The notes under the pieces are model-generated. The model did no database searches, was not told the DNA's origin, and worked only from the letters and a program-made list of their open reading frames with translations. Source: Lunularia cruciata (Eukaryota > Streptophyta > Marchantiopsida > Lunulariales > Lunulariaceae). From it: a stretch of 64,000 bases of DNA. Of the stretch, positions 22,950 through 33,692 are shown piece by piece. Numbering within the stretch: the first letter of the stretch is position 1; each line of letters begins with the position of its first letter. The DNA lies in assembly GCA_948567375.1 (NCBI GenBank), contig OX419762.1:37491034-37555033 (forward strand). Reading direction: 5' to 3'. A program made the translations under genes and the position numbers.

Positions 22950-24045
22950 GAACAAGAGTAAAGTGACATATCATGTACATTAAGCATGTACTAAACTATT
23001 CATTAAGAATGGACTTATTTCTTATTATTGGATATTTGGGTTTCTAGTGTTAGATACTTAACTGATAAAAAAATGTAAATTTAACATAGTTTGGATGGAC
23101 AATTCTGTCGTATGATTTTATGATGGACATTAAAATTTTCAAATGTCTAATATAATTTGGACAATCGAATTGAATTGATATCAGAAAATTGTATTTCAAT
23201 ATCAAATATTTGATGCTAAATATTCGGGTTAAAATTTTTTTTAAGTTTCATTATTGGACATTTCAAAATTGGATAGTTTTCAGAATATTATATTTTTGGG
23301 TTTAGGTATTGAATATTTAGCTTCAAATATTGGACATCCTGAGCTTTAATATTGAATTCATCGTACAAATACAAACTTAATATATTTAAAATTGAAATTT
23401 AGATTATATAAAATAAATTATTATTTTTTGTATTCATAAATCCATAATAATCTAGACTTAAATATTTTGATTCATAACATATATATATCTTGCTTTGCTT
23501 TGCAAATAATTTGATAGATTTGAAAATCTATATATGGGTATAATTTGTACGGATATATTTAAAAATAAATATAAAAAACTTCACACTCACCTATCACATC
23601 ATAATTCTACTATCAAATCATAAGTAAAAGGAATTTCTTCCTTACCTTCTAATCTTAAAACATTATATCTTATCTTTAAGTAGATAAATTTTGTGTTCAA
23701 TAATTTTATTTTTAATAATATATTGCATAAAAAACCTAACATTAAAAAGTCTTATACCAACCACCTCTACTTTACTTAGTTTATGCACACTTTGCATTTC
23801 AAGCTTATTAGCTCTTTTATATGTTGTAAGATTAGGTATGCTTATATATAACATGAGAAAATTAATCTATACTTTGGGATACCTTGGGACTTTGCAGTGT
23901 AGAGACCTTCTATAATAGCTGAACCTAAAGTAGCTAATATTCATAACTGATAAAACATAAGCGCATGAACAAAGAATACAAAACACCACATTAATAATAT
24001 ACCAAAACATAAAGAAATATGGTTCATCTTGTTTGTGTATGTCCA
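22950..24045. other. AT-rich DNA with degenerate TATTGGACATTT-like repeats
   Basis: I see no gene. Between about 23020 and 23350 a loose motif (TTGGATATTTGGGTTT, TATTGGACATTTC, GTATTGAATATTTAG, ATATTGGACATCC) recurs irregularly, suggesting an old degenerate tandem array. Confidence 0.5.
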
Positions 24046-24054
24046 TGATTGCGA

Positions 24055-24126
24055 GAGAGAAGAAAGGCGACCGCGTAGGAAAAACAAAGGATGGGAAGAC
24101 CACACCAAGCCGTACAAGGGAGAGAC
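24055..24126 (-). repeat. Dispersed ~65-bp motif, copy 3
   Basis: The plus strand reads GGCGACCGCGTAGGAAAAAC, then AAAGGATGGGAAGACC, then AAGCCGTACAAGGGAGAGAC. It is joined at its right to a longer sequence also present, inverted, at 62860-63060. Confidence 0.75.
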
Positions 24127-24400
24127 AAAAAAAGTAACATGGTGCTAAGCCCCAATAGAGTCTGTATGAGAAATCTGCCCTACCGCACCTAAGCTATGCA
24201 AGTCGTACGGTCTACACACAACTGGAGCATCCGAAGAAACATCACCTAATGTGATTGCTCTCCTATGAATTGCACCAACCAGTGCCTTGAGAGCAATGGA
24301 GAGAGCAATGGACACATGCTGTCTAAAATATGCTACAAAGTATGAAACGCAAGAGAGAGGGAAACATCGATTATGCATAACAACCATACAGCAAACTGCA
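24127..24400 (-). repeat. Long dispersed repeat, inverted partner of 62850-63060
   Basis: Read on the minus strand, it shares with 62850-63060 (plus) the blocks GGTGCAATTCATAG, AGAGCAAT(C/T)ACATTAGGTGA, ACTTGCATAGCT and TTAGGTGCGGTAGGG, in the same order. The minus-strand frame reads ALVGAIHRRAITLGDV. The plus copy has stops, so coding is doubtful. Confidence 0.7.
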
Positions 24401-24439
24401 ACTAGCAATCCATTGTACTATTTGTCATTCCTCAATCTC

Positions 24440-24640
24440 TCCTTTACAACTAACAAAACTCTAAGAGTCTGCACAATGAGAAACTCTTTAGAGCTACACA
24501 CTCTTATGTGTGCTATTGGAAGCTCTCATCTCTCTAGAACTTATCCTAGATCTAAAGTAACTTTGTTTAACTAAACTCTGGTTAACCTAGCTAAAGTAGA
24601 ATTAACTCCTAATAAACTTCCCCTTGACTCTAACTTTGGC
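24440..24640 (-). repeat. Ty1/copia LTR fragment (3' LTR of the host copia of the nest)
   Basis: The sequence GAAACTCTTTAGAG, then CTAGATCTAAAGTA, TAACTAAACT and TTAACCTAGC(T/C)AAAGTA recurs at 47850-48030 in the same orientation. It lies immediately beyond the RNase H end of the copia pol relic, where a 3' LTR is expected. Confidence 0.6.
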
Positions 24641-24759
24641 TAAGTCTCTAACATGTTGCATGTAAAATCTATAACAATTTATAATACCCTCTATTTGATA
24701 AATAACTTTGGTCAACATGTTACTTGGATTGAGATTTCCATTAATTTTATTTAACTGAA

Positions 24760-27700
24760 CCTTCTTGCTAGACATAACTTGTCTAATAAAAAGATATTTA
24801 CATCTATTTGCTTCACCTTCCTATATATGATCTTATCCAATACAATGTGCAAAGCTTTGTTACCATCAATGGAGAATCATATGTTATTACAAAATCTCCA
24901 CATTCTTGAAAGGATCATTCAACCAAATAGCCTCCTTTGTTGCTTCAACTACAACTATTCATTTTCAATAGAAGACTAAGATATGCACTTTTGCTTGGTA
25001 GACCTTTAGCTTAAACATCCACTTGCCATTGTGAAAGTATATTTGGAAGTAAAATACCTCAAGTCCAAATCTCATCTATTAGCTTGAGTCATGGTACACA
25101 AGTGATTAGGCATAATCATAGTGTATTAAATAATAATCCAACATCAAGAGTTCCTTACATATACCATAATAACTACTTCATTGCTTCTCAATGCATCTTT
25201 CTTGGATTTTACTTGCTCAACCATTCTGACTACATGTGCAAAATATATGGCTTTTTAAATACCATCAAGTATATCACACTACCTATATCATTGCCATAAA
25301 GTAATATTGGATATTTTCATCCCTCAATTGTATAAGATCAGATGCAACTTAAAGCTTGAAATGTGATGCCAAGGAAGAATTATAACTTTAGCACTTGCTA
25401 TGTTAAACCTTTTTGAAGTACTTTCTTTGCATCAACCAAAGCTATCCCTTTTTTCTTTCCTCATGAATCTCCATCCCCAATATGTGCTTGGATGCTCCTA
25501 AATTCTTCATGCTAAACTCAAAACTAAGAGAGCTTTGAGCTTAGCAATTTCAGATTTGATTTTAATTACAATGAGCATGTTACAATTGTGTGTAATTCTT
25601 GGCCACCAACATGGCCTTTCAGGTCTTCTACATTTGGATACAAGGACTATCCTTCTTCTTGTACACCCTCTTGCAATTAACAACTTGCTTGTCTTAAGGT
25701 AGCTCTACAAACTCATAAGTCTTGTTATCATGGAGTGATTTTATCTCATTATGTATGATAACAACCCACTTGGATTTATCAAGAGAAGCTATAGCCTCTA
25801 CATGAGTAAAATATTTCCTTTTTAAAGAATCAAAGTGTCCATAGAACCACCTACACTAGTTTCACCATATCCATTTGATCAAAAAGAACCCATGTACCAA
25901 ACCAATCAAGAATACTACTAAGATATGATATGCTTTTCCTTAATTATTTTGGTACATCAATAGTTGGTTGCTTCTTTGTCTATAGAGCAATGGTATTTGT
26001 GGAGCTAGAAAAATATCAACTCCATCAAGGACTATAACATATATATGCTCAATCTTCCTCTCAATATGAGTAGTCTACTCCTCAATCTCTCCTTGAGTTG
26101 GATATATATTAGTATGGTCTTGGACTCAACCAGTCCAATGCCAATTAGGCAATTGATGTCAACTTGTGCACAAGGCCAAAGAAGCTAAGCTTGAGTCTTG
26201 AGTCATGAGTCTTGAATCTTGAATCTTCCCACTGCTTCAATAAAAAAAGCTTCATTGAAGTAAGCATCATGAGTACCACAAACTTTTAGAAACTATGTCC
26301 TAAATCTTGTGCACTCTTTTACTCCTTTGTAGTACCCAAGAAACACATTATTCTTAGCTTTGGCATCTAGTTTAGCCTTCTTATCTTATAAAACTTGATC
26401 AAAGGATTCACATTCAAACACTTGTAATAAAGTTCAATTAGTTAGTTCTCCATCTTAAAAGGTGTGTTGAAACCAATGTTGTTGACAAGAGAAAGGAGAA
26501 ATTGATAAGCTAATATGTTGATAGCTTTTTCAAAAATACATAAGGAATACTTAGTTGACTCAACATACTTCTAGCCATCTCCAATAATGCCTTGTTAAGC
26601 ATCTTTGTGATAGATATTATTATGCTAAGGAGTATATGCATATTGATGAGTAATCCTTTTGGTCCCATAAAATGCATTTAAAGCTTGTGCTATAGATTCA
26701 TCACTTTTACATGATCCAAAAATCTACCTTCTTCTTCTTTGAATCTCCACTTAGGTCCTCCAATTGAGAAAACTTAGGATTTCTCAACTTAAAATAAATC
26801 TATGCAATTCTTACATAATCATCTACAAATGACACATATTATTTCTTAACTAAGTGAGATAGAACATGTGATTCACACACATAAAGATGATATAAGCATT
26901 GTGTACATGGCAAGCAATGATAGTGTGGAGATCATACCTCCATGTACAAAATGCTTATAGAATCCAAGCTAGTAAGAATTTACTTCTAGCAAGAGGTTTT
27001 GCTTATGGATTGTAGCCAATCCCTTCTGACCTATGTGATCTAATTGATTATGCTTCAATGGAGTCAAATCTACACTCAATGAAATTGACTTTGCCTCTCC
27101 CTTGAATAGTAGTTCACTCCATGATATACAAGTGACACTGCTTGATGACATTCATGAAAGTCAAACCTCCTTTAGATATTCTCTAAGCACCATCAACAAT
27201 AGTTCACTTACATCCATTTGTGCCAAGCACTCCAAGAGAAATTAGATGTCTCTTCATCTCAATAATATAGTCAAAAGATTTCAAGCATCTAGTGATACAA
27301 TGCTAACTATATCATAAGGGTGATCATTCACATCAAAGCCATTCTAAATTTAGACTCAAAACTAAAAATAATAATTATTTGGATATACACAAATAGAATA
27401 AGTATCGTATATGGATGAGCTTGAACATAGAGCATATTATTTATCTTCAAACATAGTTACAATAGCTTGATTCAAACCTTATAAATTCCTCTTAAGGTAG
27501 CTTTTTCACCACCTTCCTTAACTTTGGTGGTTTTAGATTCTCTAGCTTGGATCTAGTCTTAATATCCTTAGACCAACAACTAGTAATTGAGAGAGAAAAT
27601 GGTAAAGAAGGTGTACTCTAGTAAATGATTTTCCTTAAATCATCAAAAAGTAATATACTTGCAATTTCTTCATACAAATAAAACTCTTTGCATATAAGAT
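24760..27700 (-). pseudogene. Ty1/copia pol and gag relic
   Basis: Read on the minus strand from right to left, copia domains appear in the proper order in broken frames. A gag end is near 27650 (EEIASILLFDDLRK). Integrase-core remnants are near 26660-26500 (THQYAYTP, then NILAYQFLLSLVNN). The integrase-RT linker is near 26390-26300 (KAKLDAKAKNNVFLGYYKG). RT pieces are at 25850-25440 (VELP, VNCKRVYKKKD, SMKNLGASKHILGMEIHEE) and RNase H pieces near 24950-24760 (EATKEAIWLNDPFK, CKYLFIRQ). Parts of integrase and RT are deleted and stops are frequent. This is an old, dead element. Its gag N-terminus continues at 46100-46643, across the later insertions. Confidence 0.75.
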
Positions 27701-27704
27701 TTTT

Positions 27705-28361
27705 TGCATTATAACAAACATTGTTGTATTTATGCTCTATTGAGATGTTTAGTCCAATATTTCAAGTAATTGAAAATATATTGTTTGTATGGAGTTTATA
27801 AACACTTCTAAATCAGCCATGATTACCTATATTAATTCATAGTCAAGATAAAGGTGATCATGTTTTAGAGTAGTTTGAAAGAGTGAGCACCACTCATTTA
27901 GGTTCGAGTGTATTGATTTGGTATTATTCCTATATATTTGGCTTTGAAGAAAGAGTTTAGAACTCATAGGTCCATAAGCCATTTTGGTGTAGATTTTCTT
28001 ATAATCCAAGGATAGTCCATGTGAAGTAATCATGGCTGATAAGATCACTTGTTGTGTTAAGATAAGAGTACATAATTATGAGGATTACTTTTATGAGTTT
28101 AATATTCCTTTAAAATTTTGAATTTACATGTTTTTTGTCTAATAAAGTGATACACTTTAATAATTAGTTACTTTTTGTGCAAGAATTAAAACCTATACAA
28201 ACCAGAAATGAAGAAATACTCATCACCTTTTCATTTTCATCTATCACTCTCTCATTGAGTTCTCTAGTGAGCAATGGATTGAGTCCTAGAGGTGCCTTGG
28301 AGTTTTAGTCTCTTATGAGTTTCATGGAGTTTGGTTCCCCACTCTCTTAGTCCATGAAATA
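27705..28361 (+). repeat. Old family-A LTR, left part (interrupted by element D)
   Basis: This is a diverged copy of the A LTR in plus orientation. Recognisable blocks are GAGCACCACT, TTGGTATTATTCCTA, CCAAGGATAGTCCATGTGAAG and CTCTCATTGAGTTCTCTAGTGAGCAATG (split by small changes), ending at CTTAGTCCATG. The LTR resumes at 46041 with ATAGCCATCAAAGGTTC. The start is approximate. No family-A internal sequence flanks it, so it was probably a solo LTR inside the copia gag. Confidence 0.75.
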
Positions 28362-29007
28362 TGTCGTGCGTATATACATCGCTGTCAACATCATACACTA
28401 TAGAAACACAACTCACACATAAGTCATACATAGACTCTAAAGTGCCACAATAATCAGATTGCTTAACACTTTCAACTCAACTCAACTCAGATCAGTACTT
28501 GATCTGTCACTCTATAAACTGCCAACAACTGGGCACTGATTACAGTCAAGCCACACCCACTCAAGCATAGAGAATCCAGGTGACGCTCGCCGGCCTCTGT
28601 CCACCATAGCCAGGAACTCGAAGGCTCAACATCAGAGAAGTGAGCTCTCTGGAGCTCACTTCAAAACTATACCCCCCTGGACTCGAGCTAGCACTGGAAC
28701 CCTAACGGTCCCGCTGACGGCACACTTGACGGTGCAAACGGTGCAAAGTGACGGTGGGCCCTACTGTGAAGTCAATACCCCGAACACCAAATCAGATTGT
28801 CGGAAAGTAGTCCCTGAGAAACTACTAGAGTAACTCTAACTACTATCATTGGAACTCCAGTGTCCGAGCAGCTAGATGCGGAACTACAAATGGCGTGATA
28901 ACTGTCGTGCGTATATACATCGCTACACAACATACATCGCTGTCAACATCATACACTATAGAAGCACAACTCACACATAAGTCATACATAGACTCTAAAG
29001 TGCCACA
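28362..29007 (-). repeat. Left terminal repeat (3' LTR) of element D
   Basis: It runs from TGTCGTGCG to GCCACA on the plus strand and borders a polypurine tract (CTAGGGGGGTGAT on the minus strand, 29008-29020). It holds a ~450-bp core (28451-28901) that is also at 45592-46040. The core is flanked on both sides by a ~86-105-bp segment (28363-28450 and 28904-29007; TCGTGCGTATATACATCGCT...AGTGCCACA). The second copy of the segment has a short internal duplication. The right end of the element lacks these flanking segments. Confidence 0.65.
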
Positions 29008-29020
29008 ATCACCCCCCTAG
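29008..29020 (-). other. Polypurine tract of element D
   Basis: CTAGGGGGGTGAT on the minus strand, directly before the TGTGGCAC start of the 3' LTR. This is the expected plus-strand primer for reverse transcription. Confidence 0.65.
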
Positions 29021-29182
29021 CTGGCGGTTAGGTCCCTCTAACTCCAGATAGCCATCTACTCTAAGTATATGGTATACCCTCTAATGGGCAAAGATCAGGA
29101 GGCCGGGTGCTATGGAGCCCCATCGTTAGTCGCATGTCTGCAATCTATACCATATAAAGAATGAACTAGCTATAGGTCAAGT

Positions 29183-29317
29183 ACATCTAGGACATAACCA
29201 CTGTCCCTAAGGAACCACCATGAGAGGAGGAGTCATACATGCCATATGCCATCCTCTCGAACAGCTATCACACACTAACATAGTAGCAGCTCCACCAAAA
29301 GAGCCACATAACATACA
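29183..29317 (-). other. PHD finger at the C-terminus of the element D polyprotein
   Basis: The sequence reads CMLCGSFGGAATMLVCDSC, then SRGWHMAC, then, after one TAG stop at 29207, GQWLCPRC. The order C-x2-C, C-x2-C, x4-H-x2-C, C-x2-C with Trp two before the last Cys pair is the C4HC3 signature of a PHD zinc finger. PHD fingers read histone H3 tails (methylated or unmodified Lys4). Here it takes the place that a chromodomain has in chromoviruses, so a targeting role for the integrase is a reasonable inference. Nothing in the sequence shows its ligand; I do not see a clear aromatic cage. Confidence 0.85.
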
Positions 29318-29319
29318 CC

Positions 29320-30430
29320 TCAAGCTTGCACGTACAAGTGCCAAGCTTGGGTCCATAGTACCATCAACATTTGGAAGGTGGCATGGCGCACAATTGCGCA
29401 CATGATCCTTCCAAACAACACCATCACGTCCTTCTAACACAAGGACTCCAGATGGCAAAACCTCGTGCACTCTCAAGATAGTGCGGCCTGTAGAAACATC
29501 AAGTGTTGTCAGTGCTGTCTGCTGTAGATATATATAGTCGCCTGGATGAAATTGACGGATTGAGAGTCTATAACCTCCTCCTTGAATGGTAGCATAGCGT
29601 AAAGTATCTCTATGCTGAGCAATCGCCAAGTTCTCAAAGGCCATTGGCATCACTCTTCAAAAAATCTCTGCCCGTTGAGAACATGCGCTCATCCATACAT
29701 CGGGGTCATCCAAGTCCAAAACTACAGTAGCATCTCGACGAATGGCTACAGGTAAATCTGGATCTCGTCCATAGAGTAGAAAGTATGGAGAGAAGGATGC
29801 TAAGGAGGCTTGCCGGCTGAACCGATAGCCCATGGCCAACCAAGGTAACTCGAGATCCCAATCTCCCAAGTGGCCTCTCTGCAAATCATACTTTTGCAAT
29901 CCTCTCTTCACCGTCTGAACCACTCTCTCTGCTAAGCCATCTGCCTTAGGGTGATCTCGGGATGTAGTACGATGATCAATCAAAGCCTTGTCACACAAGA
30001 CTTGAAACTCTCCCAAGAACTCTGTACCCTGATCAGTCAAAACCTCAGCTGGTGCACCAAAATGACTAAGAACTTGATCCAGGAACGAGTAAGCTATCCC
30101 TTCACTAGACTTGTTAGGAAGTGCCACCAACTCAATCCACTTGGAGAAGTGCTCCACCATCACCAAAACATACCAATGATGTCTCACAGTCAGCGGTAAA
30201 GGTCCGGCGAAGTCCAAACTCCAACGGTAATCCAATCCCATGATAGGTAATGGGTGTAACTGTGGCGTAGGAGCATTGAATGATGCTCTAACTCGGTCAC
30301 AAACCATACATCTGGCAACAAACTGTTGTACCTCGGTCTGCATACCGTGCCACCAATAATGACTCTGGAGTAAGCTATATGTACGCTTTACTCCAAAATG
30401 TCCTAGCTCCTCATGAGCATGACGGACCAA
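29320..30430 (-). pseudogene. Element D integrase
   Basis: This is the integrase part of the polyprotein. The HHCC zinc site reads HAHEELGHFGVKRT, then CMVCDRV. The catalytic core has WSLDFAGPLP, VLTDQGTEFLG and the glutamate of DGLAERVVQT, so all three acidic residues are present. After a TGA at 29657 the C-terminal part continues (FHPGDYIYLQQ, then ILRVHEVLPSGVLVLEGRDG) as an SH3-like segment and leads into the PHD finger. Apart from the stops it is well preserved. Confidence 0.88.
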
Positions 30431-30433
30431 CTA

Positions 30434-32060
30434 TGGTCTCTGTGATGGAAGTGGTACTACTCGCACTCTACCATCCTCCCATACACGCAAAAGGTGTCTA
30501 CCCTCCAATCTGAACCGTCTGGCTCGCTGAAGAACACGGTCTCTCTCCTTGGCCCCAACTGTGCCACCCACAACACCAGTGCGAAGATAGTCCATCACTA
30601 AGACATCATCATGAATGTCTCGCTGAACTGTACCAATATCTTCACTCTCTGGATCTGTGACCTCAATAACTCCTCCTGTATGCGCTAAGAGAGATACCAC
30701 CAAAGTCTCTACAAATATACACAGAAAGGCCGATGCATGCCAACCTGGCACCATCTCCTCATCTGTCTCACCATGCCAACGTGCTCCGGTCTGATCCTGC
30801 TGGCTGGGACATGGGTTTTTACTCAACCCATCTGCATCACGGTTCACCACTCCAGGTCTGTGAACAACCGTGAAATCATACTCCTGTAAAATCAGAGCCC
30901 ATCGTGCAAGCTTCCCTGAAAGCTTGTCGGACTCCATCAACCACTTCAATGGCTGATGATCAATGATGAGAGTGAAGGGGTTACCAAATAGGTAACATCG
31001 GAAATGTGCTACTGCCCAAACTACTGCCAAGCACTCTCCCTCATATGAACTATACTTCGCCTCCGCTAAATTGTTGGAGCGACTAGCATAGGCCACCACA
31101 AACTCCTTCTCCTCATCATCATGTTGGGTGAGCACCACTCCAAGCCCCAACATACTCCAATCAGTGTGAACCTGAAATGGTCGTCCCTTGATCGGTCTCC
31201 TCAAAATAGGAGCAGACGTCAACCTCTCCTTGAGCTCTACAAAAGCTCTCTCCTGCTCATCTCCCCAACACCACTCCTGTGTAAGCTTGGTCAGCTTTGT
31301 CAAGGCCTTGGCAATGGCACTAAATCCTCTAACATAGTGGCGATAGAAGTTTGCCAACCCAAGGAATGCTCGCACTCTGCTCACATCCGTAGGCCAAGGA
31401 ATACGTGCAATAGCCTCTACCTTGGTCTGCTGAATGCCAAGTCCTTCGGGGTAGATAGTGTGACCCAAATACTCAACCTGCTCGTGGAAGAACCTACACT
31501 TCCCAGGATGTAATTTGAGTCCATGAGATCTCAACCTCTCAAACACCTCCAACAACTATCTCTCATGCTCCTCCACAGTAGTGCTATAGACCAAAATGTC
31601 ATCAATATAACCCCGAGCAAAATCCAATCCAGCTAGGATCCTATCCATGACCCTCTGGAACTCAGCAGGAGCATTCTTCAACCCAAATGGTAAGAACCTC
31701 CACTGATATAACACATCCTTGCCGCGAGGATCAATAGCCCAAAATGTTGTCTTGGACTTATCCTCCTCCCTGATCGGCAACTGATGATATCCTGCTCAAA
31801 GATCCAAAGTACTGAAGACCTTTGCATGCCCAATCGCATCAAAAATCTCATCCGGTGTAGGCATGGCATATTGATCAGCCCTGGTCTGTCGATTGATAGG
31901 ACGGTAATCTCCACACATCCGCCTATCTGTATAGTTGCCATGCATATCCTTCTTGGATGGCATCACTGTCGCTGATGCATACTCTCCATGTGAAATCTCC
32001 ACCAAACCAGCCTCAAAAAGGTCACTACTCCGGCTCTGAATCAATGTCCTCTCCATATCA
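30434..32060 (-). pseudogene. Element D reverse transcriptase and RNase H
   Basis: This is a complete RT and RNase H in one frame with two stops. RT blocks are RMCGDYRPIN, AKVFSTLDL (then a TGA where Arg is expected) AGYHQLPI, LPFGLKNAPAEFQRVMD and the catalytic GYIDDILVYS with an intact YIDD. The thumb and connection follow: KLHPGKCRFF, VEYLGH, VRAFLGLANFYRHYVRGFS. RNase H has HTDWSMLGLGVVL, YEGECLAVVWA and TLIIDHQPLKWL, with acidic residues retained. The connection to the methyltransferase passes through a low-conservation linker at 32060-32610 rich in Gly, Pro and His. Confidence 0.9.
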
Positions 32061-32620
32061 CTATATTGATAAGGACGTCGGAAAATAGGTGTGTCGCTGG
32101 TCAGCTCAATCTATATACTAGGTCCTTTAAGAGCACCCAAATCCTTCATACTGAAGGCAAAACAACTCGTGTGACTCCTCAAGAACCTCCAAACCCTCCG
32201 TCTTTCCTCTCTAGTAAGCTTGGGTCCAAGATCTGGCTCCCAAGTATCCTCTGTAATTGTAGTAGGAGTGGAAGACGTACTGACTGGCTGCTACACTGGG
32301 CCCTTGGGAGCAATAGTGTCATGCTCCCGACCACTAGAGGTCCCAACCTCTGTGTGAAAAACTCCCTCCACTCTGGCTGCAAGCTCCACACGTCCTCTAG
32401 CTGCATCCCATGTGGACCAAGGGTGTAATCCAAGTAGCCCACGCTCACCTGGATGGACTCTAAGTAGACCACTCTCCCTAGTAGCTATTGGATGTGTCCC
32501 AAGAATACCATGTCCACTCGGTCCATCGCCCCCAGCATGTGCCTGAATTGTCTTGATAGGCACAGGGCTCACAAGTGTCCGAGTGGTGATGCCTATCAAG
32601 CGCATCCTATGCTACTCTGC
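32061..32620 (-). pseudogene. Linker between methyltransferase and RT in element D
   Basis: Open frame with stops at 32612, 32291 and 32111, otherwise continuous. The start is Gly/His/Pro rich (AGGDGPSGHG, then GERGLLGLHPW). The end carries the pre-RT block common in gypsy pol: REERRRVWRFLRSH, then FAFSMKDLGAL, which marks the approach to the RT fingers. Confidence 0.7.
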
Positions 32621-32639
32621 CAAACCAAGGCTCACAATC

Positions 32640-33590
32640 CAGGTCAAACAGTTCATGTCCATAGCCTGACCTAACACCTGACGCCTGGATGCCTCTGACA
32701 CTATTGGAACAGCGGTAATACCGGTGCAAAAACCCATCGCCCGCTCTCTCTCATCAGCATTGGGCTCCACCAACTGCTATAACTGTGAGTCCCAAAACAA
32801 GTCCAGGTCCTCCCTCTCGAAAAGCATGAGAGCCAGGGAAACTCATGAGTGTAGGAAATGCAGCTCTAGGCTGTCCAACTAGGTTCACCACTGCCATAGG
32901 TGACCTATTAGCCACTACCACTGTTTGAGACTGACGCCCAGCATCCAAGATATCATCAACAAGAATGTGGTCTAGTCGCTGAATCCCATCATAACTACGC
33001 TGTAGAACCTCTCTGGGTAAAAGGTTCGTCCACCAAAGGTGAAGACGATGAGCCCGTGATCCCACTCTGGCTGCATCTAACAATACAGCAGGTCCCATCC
33101 AAGAATGGACCTGATGTGTACTCGCCACCACTCTAGTGCGAGAATCACCCAACAAAGGAACGTTCTCCAAAAGGTAAGCTAGAGAAACAGACTGATGAAC
33201 CTAGAGATGTTGTAATATCCGTAACATCTCCCAAAACACACCAGAACGAGGATCCTGAAGACCCAAACCGCAGCCCGCACGTGTATGTCCCTGACATAGC
33301 CATCCAGAAATCACCAAGTGAATAGGCCCATGTCTCTCTAGGTCATGCGCCCCCAGTAAGGAAATGTCTCATGGTAAGGCCTTCTGGTAACCTCTGACTG
33401 CTGACATCGGTAATAACTCCGGATACCGATAGGCCAAGTGTGCCACATGATGTAGAGAGACTCGCCTAGCAGTCTCATCTCTCTCTACATACAAGTACCT
33501 CTGTACTCGGATACCCGCCTGTAACACCGCAACTAGTCCGGTGCTGATCCCACCAAACAACTCCAATAGGCATATCCCCTCTACTGGGTA
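32640..33590 (-). pseudogene. C5-cytosine DNA methyltransferase domain (DNMT3-like) in element D
   Basis: The domain sits between protease and RT in the polyprotein frame. Motif I (SAM binding) is LLELFGGISTGL, followed by VQRYLYVERDE. Motif IV is HLVISGWLCQGHTRAG at about 33270-33320: the catalytic Cys is present but the Pro of PCQ is Leu (CTA, 33297-33299), a C-to-T change. Motif VI is the ENV of LLENVPLL (33159-33167). Motif VIII is GSRAHRLHLWWTNLLP (33024-33062). A target-recognition-like AFPTLMSFPGSHAFREGG follows. After a one-base insertion (32794-32797) come ADERERAMGF and motif X, SEASRRQVLGQAMDMN (32650-32700). The GI-x-TGL and HR-x-x-x-WW-x-N style resembles DNMT3 more than DNMT1/CMT. 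Stops at 33369, 33201 and 32777 make this copy inactive. Confidence 0.88.
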
Positions 33591-33692
33591 CTGCCAAGCA
33601 ATGAGTGTAGTATCCAGAGGTGTCAAAGCAATCGCCTCTGGAGGCTCATCCTCACACTCATCCCCTGATGGTACGAAGGCTCCACTCCAAGC

